A stretch of DNA of 9,998 bases, taken from the NCBI RefSeq assembly GCF_937888285.1, contig NZ_CALART010000081.1:1-9998 (forward strand). The letters run 5' to 3'. A program made the translations under genes and the position numbers. The stretch is from an uncultured Aquimonas sp. (GTDB lineage: Bacteria; Pseudomonadota; Gammaproteobacteria; Xanthomonadales; Xanthomonadaceae). The notes under the pieces are model-generated. The model was not told where the DNA came from. It did no database searches and worked only from the letters and a program-made list of their open reading frames with translations. Below are positions 8,395 to 9,998 of this stretch, piece after piece; within the stretch, counting starts at the first letter, position 1, and each line of letters opens with the position of its first letter.

Positions 8395-8646
8395 GTGACC
8401 CTGCGATCCCTCGCCCTGACCACCCTGTTCGCCGCCTCGCTGTTTGCCGCCGCCGTCCAGGCCCACGACCCGTCCCTGCACGAGTCCATCCCGGTTGCAA
8501 AGGCGAAGCCGATCACCTGCGAAGAACTGGCGGACACCGAGCGCTATTCCGCCGACCTGGCCGACAAGGCGCTGAAGGCGACCTGCGAAGCCGAGGCCAG
8601 GAAGGCCAAGGACAGCAAGGCCGATACCGAGGAAGAGCGCAGCTGA
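8395..8646 (+). CDS. Small periplasmic two-cysteine protein, unknown function
   Basis: This 83-residue product starts with GTG at 8395, backed by AAGGAG (8382-8387) at 7-nt spacing. Residues 1-23 form a classic signal peptide ending AAVQA, so the mature protein begins HDPSLHE. It has 60 residues, two cysteines (Cys42 in ITCEELA, Cys64 in ATCEAE) spaced as if bridging two helices, and a charged Lys/Glu/Asp-rich tail. The spacing suggests a periplasmic disulfide-bonded helical hairpin. I do not recognise the family. Its place after czcCBA, the HupE-like gene and the anchor gene, with a 63-nt gap and the same strand, suggests an accessory of the metal export system. N-terminal His24 and His29 could bind metal. 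An in-frame ATG is absent, so the GTG choice rests on the strong ribosome binding site. Confidence 0.78.
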   Translation: MTLRSLALTTLFAASLFAAAVQAHDPSLHESIPVAKAKPITCEELADTERYSADLADKALKATCEAEARKAKDSKADTEEERS

Positions 8647-8673
8647 CGGCTGGCCTGGCGCGGGCCGGGCACC

Positions 8674-9921
8674 ATGTTCGCCATCCTTCGCAATACCCGC
8701 TTCCGGCGCCTTTTCCTGGCGCAGGGGGTGGCCTTGGTCGGTACCGGGCTGCTGACGGTGGCCTTGGCGCTGCTCGCCTACGACCTGGCCGGGGACCATG
8801 CCGGCGCGGTGCTCGGCACTGCACTGGCGATCAAGATGATCGTGTACGTGACCCTGGCGCCGCTGGTCGGCGCCGCGGTCCCGCCGGGCTGGCGCAAGCC
8901 CGTGCTGATCGCGCTGGATGTTGTCCGAGCCAGCGTCGCCCTGATGCTGCCTTTCGTCACCGAGATCTGGCAGATCTACCTTCTGATCGCACTGCTCCAG
9001 TCGGCCTCGGCTGGATTCACGCCGCTGTTCCAGTCACTGATCCCGGAGATCCTTCCCGAGGAGCGCGATTACACCCGGGCGCTGTCGCTGTCACGCCTTG
9101 CCTACGATCTTGAAAGCCTGCTCAGCCCGGCCATTGCCGCTGCGTTGCTGACGCTGATCAGCTTCCACGGACTCTTCGCGGGTACCGCCGTGGGCTTCCT
9201 GCTCTCCGCGGCGCTGGTCATGGCCGTTGGTTTCCCGGCGGCTGCCGGATCCGCCGCGGGCAGCCCCTACGCCCGGGCAATGCGAGGCATGGGTATCTAT
9301 CTGCGCACTCCAAGCCTGCGCGGGCTGCTGGCGCTGAACCTGTGCGCCGCGGCGGGTGGGGCGATGGTTTTCGTGAACACGGTGGTCGTCGTGCGTGGGC
9401 CGCTGGGCGGCGGAGAGCAGGAAGTCGCTGCGGCGCTGGGTTCGTTCGGTGCTGGATCGATGCTTGTTGCGCTCGGCCTGCCGTGGTTGCTTGAGCGGTT
9501 CACCGACCGCTGGATCATGATGTCCGCCGCCGCGGTGATGGTGTCCACCTTGCTCCTCACCACCGTTGCCTGGCTTGCTCTTGGGGGCATCGTTTCCTGG
9601 TGGGTCGTGGGCCCCGCCTGGCTAGTGCTCGGCATGGCCTACGCTGCACTGGTAACGCCAGGCGGCCGCCTCCTCAAACGCGCGGCATCTTCCGGCGACC
9701 TTCCGTTCCTGTTCGCGGCGCAATTCTCGCTTTCCCATGCCTGCTGGCTGCTGGCCTATCCGCTGGCCGGATGGGTTGGTGCAAGCACGGGCATGCAGGG
9801 AGCGCTGGCAACGCTTAGCCTGCTCGCTGCGGTGGGCGGTGTCCTTGCATGGAGGCTCTGGCCAACAACGGAAGGGCCCGGTCCGGGAGAGATCTCCACC
9901 GGCAATGGTGCGGCGACCTGA
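8674..9921 (+). CDS. Major facilitator superfamily transporter
   Basis: The 415-residue protein has about twelve hydrophobic helices in two halves, typical of MFS permeases. The N-terminus RNTRFRRLFLAQGVALVGTGLLTVALALLAYDLAGD is characteristic of EntS/NreB-like exporters, and a degenerate motif-A loop (APLVGAAVPPGWRKPVL, about 67-83) follows helix 2, with LIPEILPEERDYTRALSLSRLAYDLESLLSP after helix 4. There is no His-rich C-terminal tail like that of the nickel exporter NreB; the tail (TEGPGPGEISTGNGAAT) is short and polar. It lies 27 nt after the small periplasmic gene with only a weak ribosome binding site, so read-through from the metal operon is likely. It probably exports a metal or metal complex, but a drug or siderophore is equally possible on sequence alone. 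It stops 13 nt before the right repeat. Confidence 0.85.
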   Translation: MFAILRNTRFRRLFLAQGVALVGTGLLTVALALLAYDLAGDHAGAVLGTALAIKMIVYVTLAPLVGAAVPPGWRKPVLIALDVVRASVALMLPFVTEIWQIYLLIALLQSASAGFTPLFQSLIPEILPEERDYTRALSLSRLAYDLESLLSPAIAAALLTLISFHGLFAGTAVGFLLSAALVMAVGFPAAAGSAAGSPYARAMRGMGIYLRTPSLRGLLALNLCAAAGGAMVFVNTVVVVRGPLGGGEQEVAAALGSFGAGSMLVALGLPWLLERFTDRWIMMSAAAVMVSTLLLTTVAWLALGGIVSWWVVGPAWLVLGMAYAALVTPGGRLLKRAASSGDLPFLFAAQFSLSHACWLLAYPLAGWVGASTGMQGALATLSLLAAVGGVLAWRLWPTTEGPGPGEISTGNGAAT

Positions 9922-9934
9922 TGCCTGAGGGATG

Positions 9935-9966
9935 TCCGCTTCTGGCCTATTCCGTTGAAAAACTCG
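9935..9966 (-). repeat. Right copy of 32-bp inverted repeat
   Basis: Read on the minus strand this is CGAGTTTTTCAACGGAATA followed by GGCCAGAAGCGGA, matching 32-63 at 29 of 32 positions. It starts 13 nt after the stop codon of the MFS gene, the same distance as the left copy from the recombinase stop. Beyond it (9967-9998) lies sequence unrelated to bases 1-31. No short direct duplication of flanking bases is seen outside the two copies. Confidence 0.85.
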
Positions 9967-9998
9967 GTTGAATCGGCCTCCTGAAGCTGGTCCACTGA

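Noticed and set aside
8644..8673. GC-rich potential hairpin before the MFS gene as a terminator
   Set aside because: The GGCC…GGCC pairing is short and has no T-run, so it gives no firm evidence of termination.
9756..9995. 79-residue minus-strand frame running from the right end through the right repeat into the MFS gene
   Set aside because: It reads across the repeat and antisense to the MFS C-terminus. It is composition-driven, although a gene fragment beyond the window cannot be fully excluded.

Overview
The window is GC-rich, coding-dense DNA that looks gammaproteobacterial. The protein style (Ala/Gly/Arg-rich, short intergenic gaps, a CzcCBA set followed by a HupE-type protein and a 'transmembrane anchor' protein) suggests the Xanthomonadaceae/Lysobacteraceae side (Lysobacter, Luteimonas, Pseudoxanthomonas, Stenotrophomonas type). 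That placement is an impression, as no rRNA or other marker gene is present.

Layout: (1) 32-63, one copy of a 32-bp repeat. (2) 77-700, minus strand, a compact tyrosine recombinase lacking the N-terminal core-binding domain, visibly lower in G+C than the rest. (3) 701-852, a divergent intergenic region with a 19-bp near-perfect palindrome overlapping a consensus -35 hexamer. (4) 853-8646, plus strand, a tightly packed heavy-metal efflux operon: small His-rich CzcI-like exported protein, CzcC-type outer membrane channel, CzcB-type lipoprotein adaptor, CzcA-type RND pump with the divalent-cation motif, HupE/UreJ-like membrane protein, single-pass anchored periplasmic protein of unknown role, and a small periplasmic two-cysteine protein. 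(5) 8674-9921, plus strand, an MFS transporter. (6) 9935-9966, the same repeat in inverted orientation (29/32 matches).

How the genes work together: CzcA, CzcB and CzcC should form a proton-driven tripartite complex that moves divalent metals (Zn/Co/Cd class by motif) from periplasm or cytoplasm to the outside. The His-rich first protein and the three tail genes are probably periplasmic or inner-membrane accessories, since spacing and overlaps put most of them in one transcription unit. No metal-responsive regulator lies in the window, so control is either from elsewhere or through the palindrome upstream.

The most notable feature is the architecture. A recombinase plus a metal-resistance operon is enclosed by inverted copies of one repeat, and both terminal genes stop exactly 13 nt inside their repeat copy. 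This could be an undescribed ~9.94-kb recombinase-borne cassette, or two copies of a dispersed repeat that also limits the assembled contig. No gap between genes exceeds 300 bases; the longest is 701-852.
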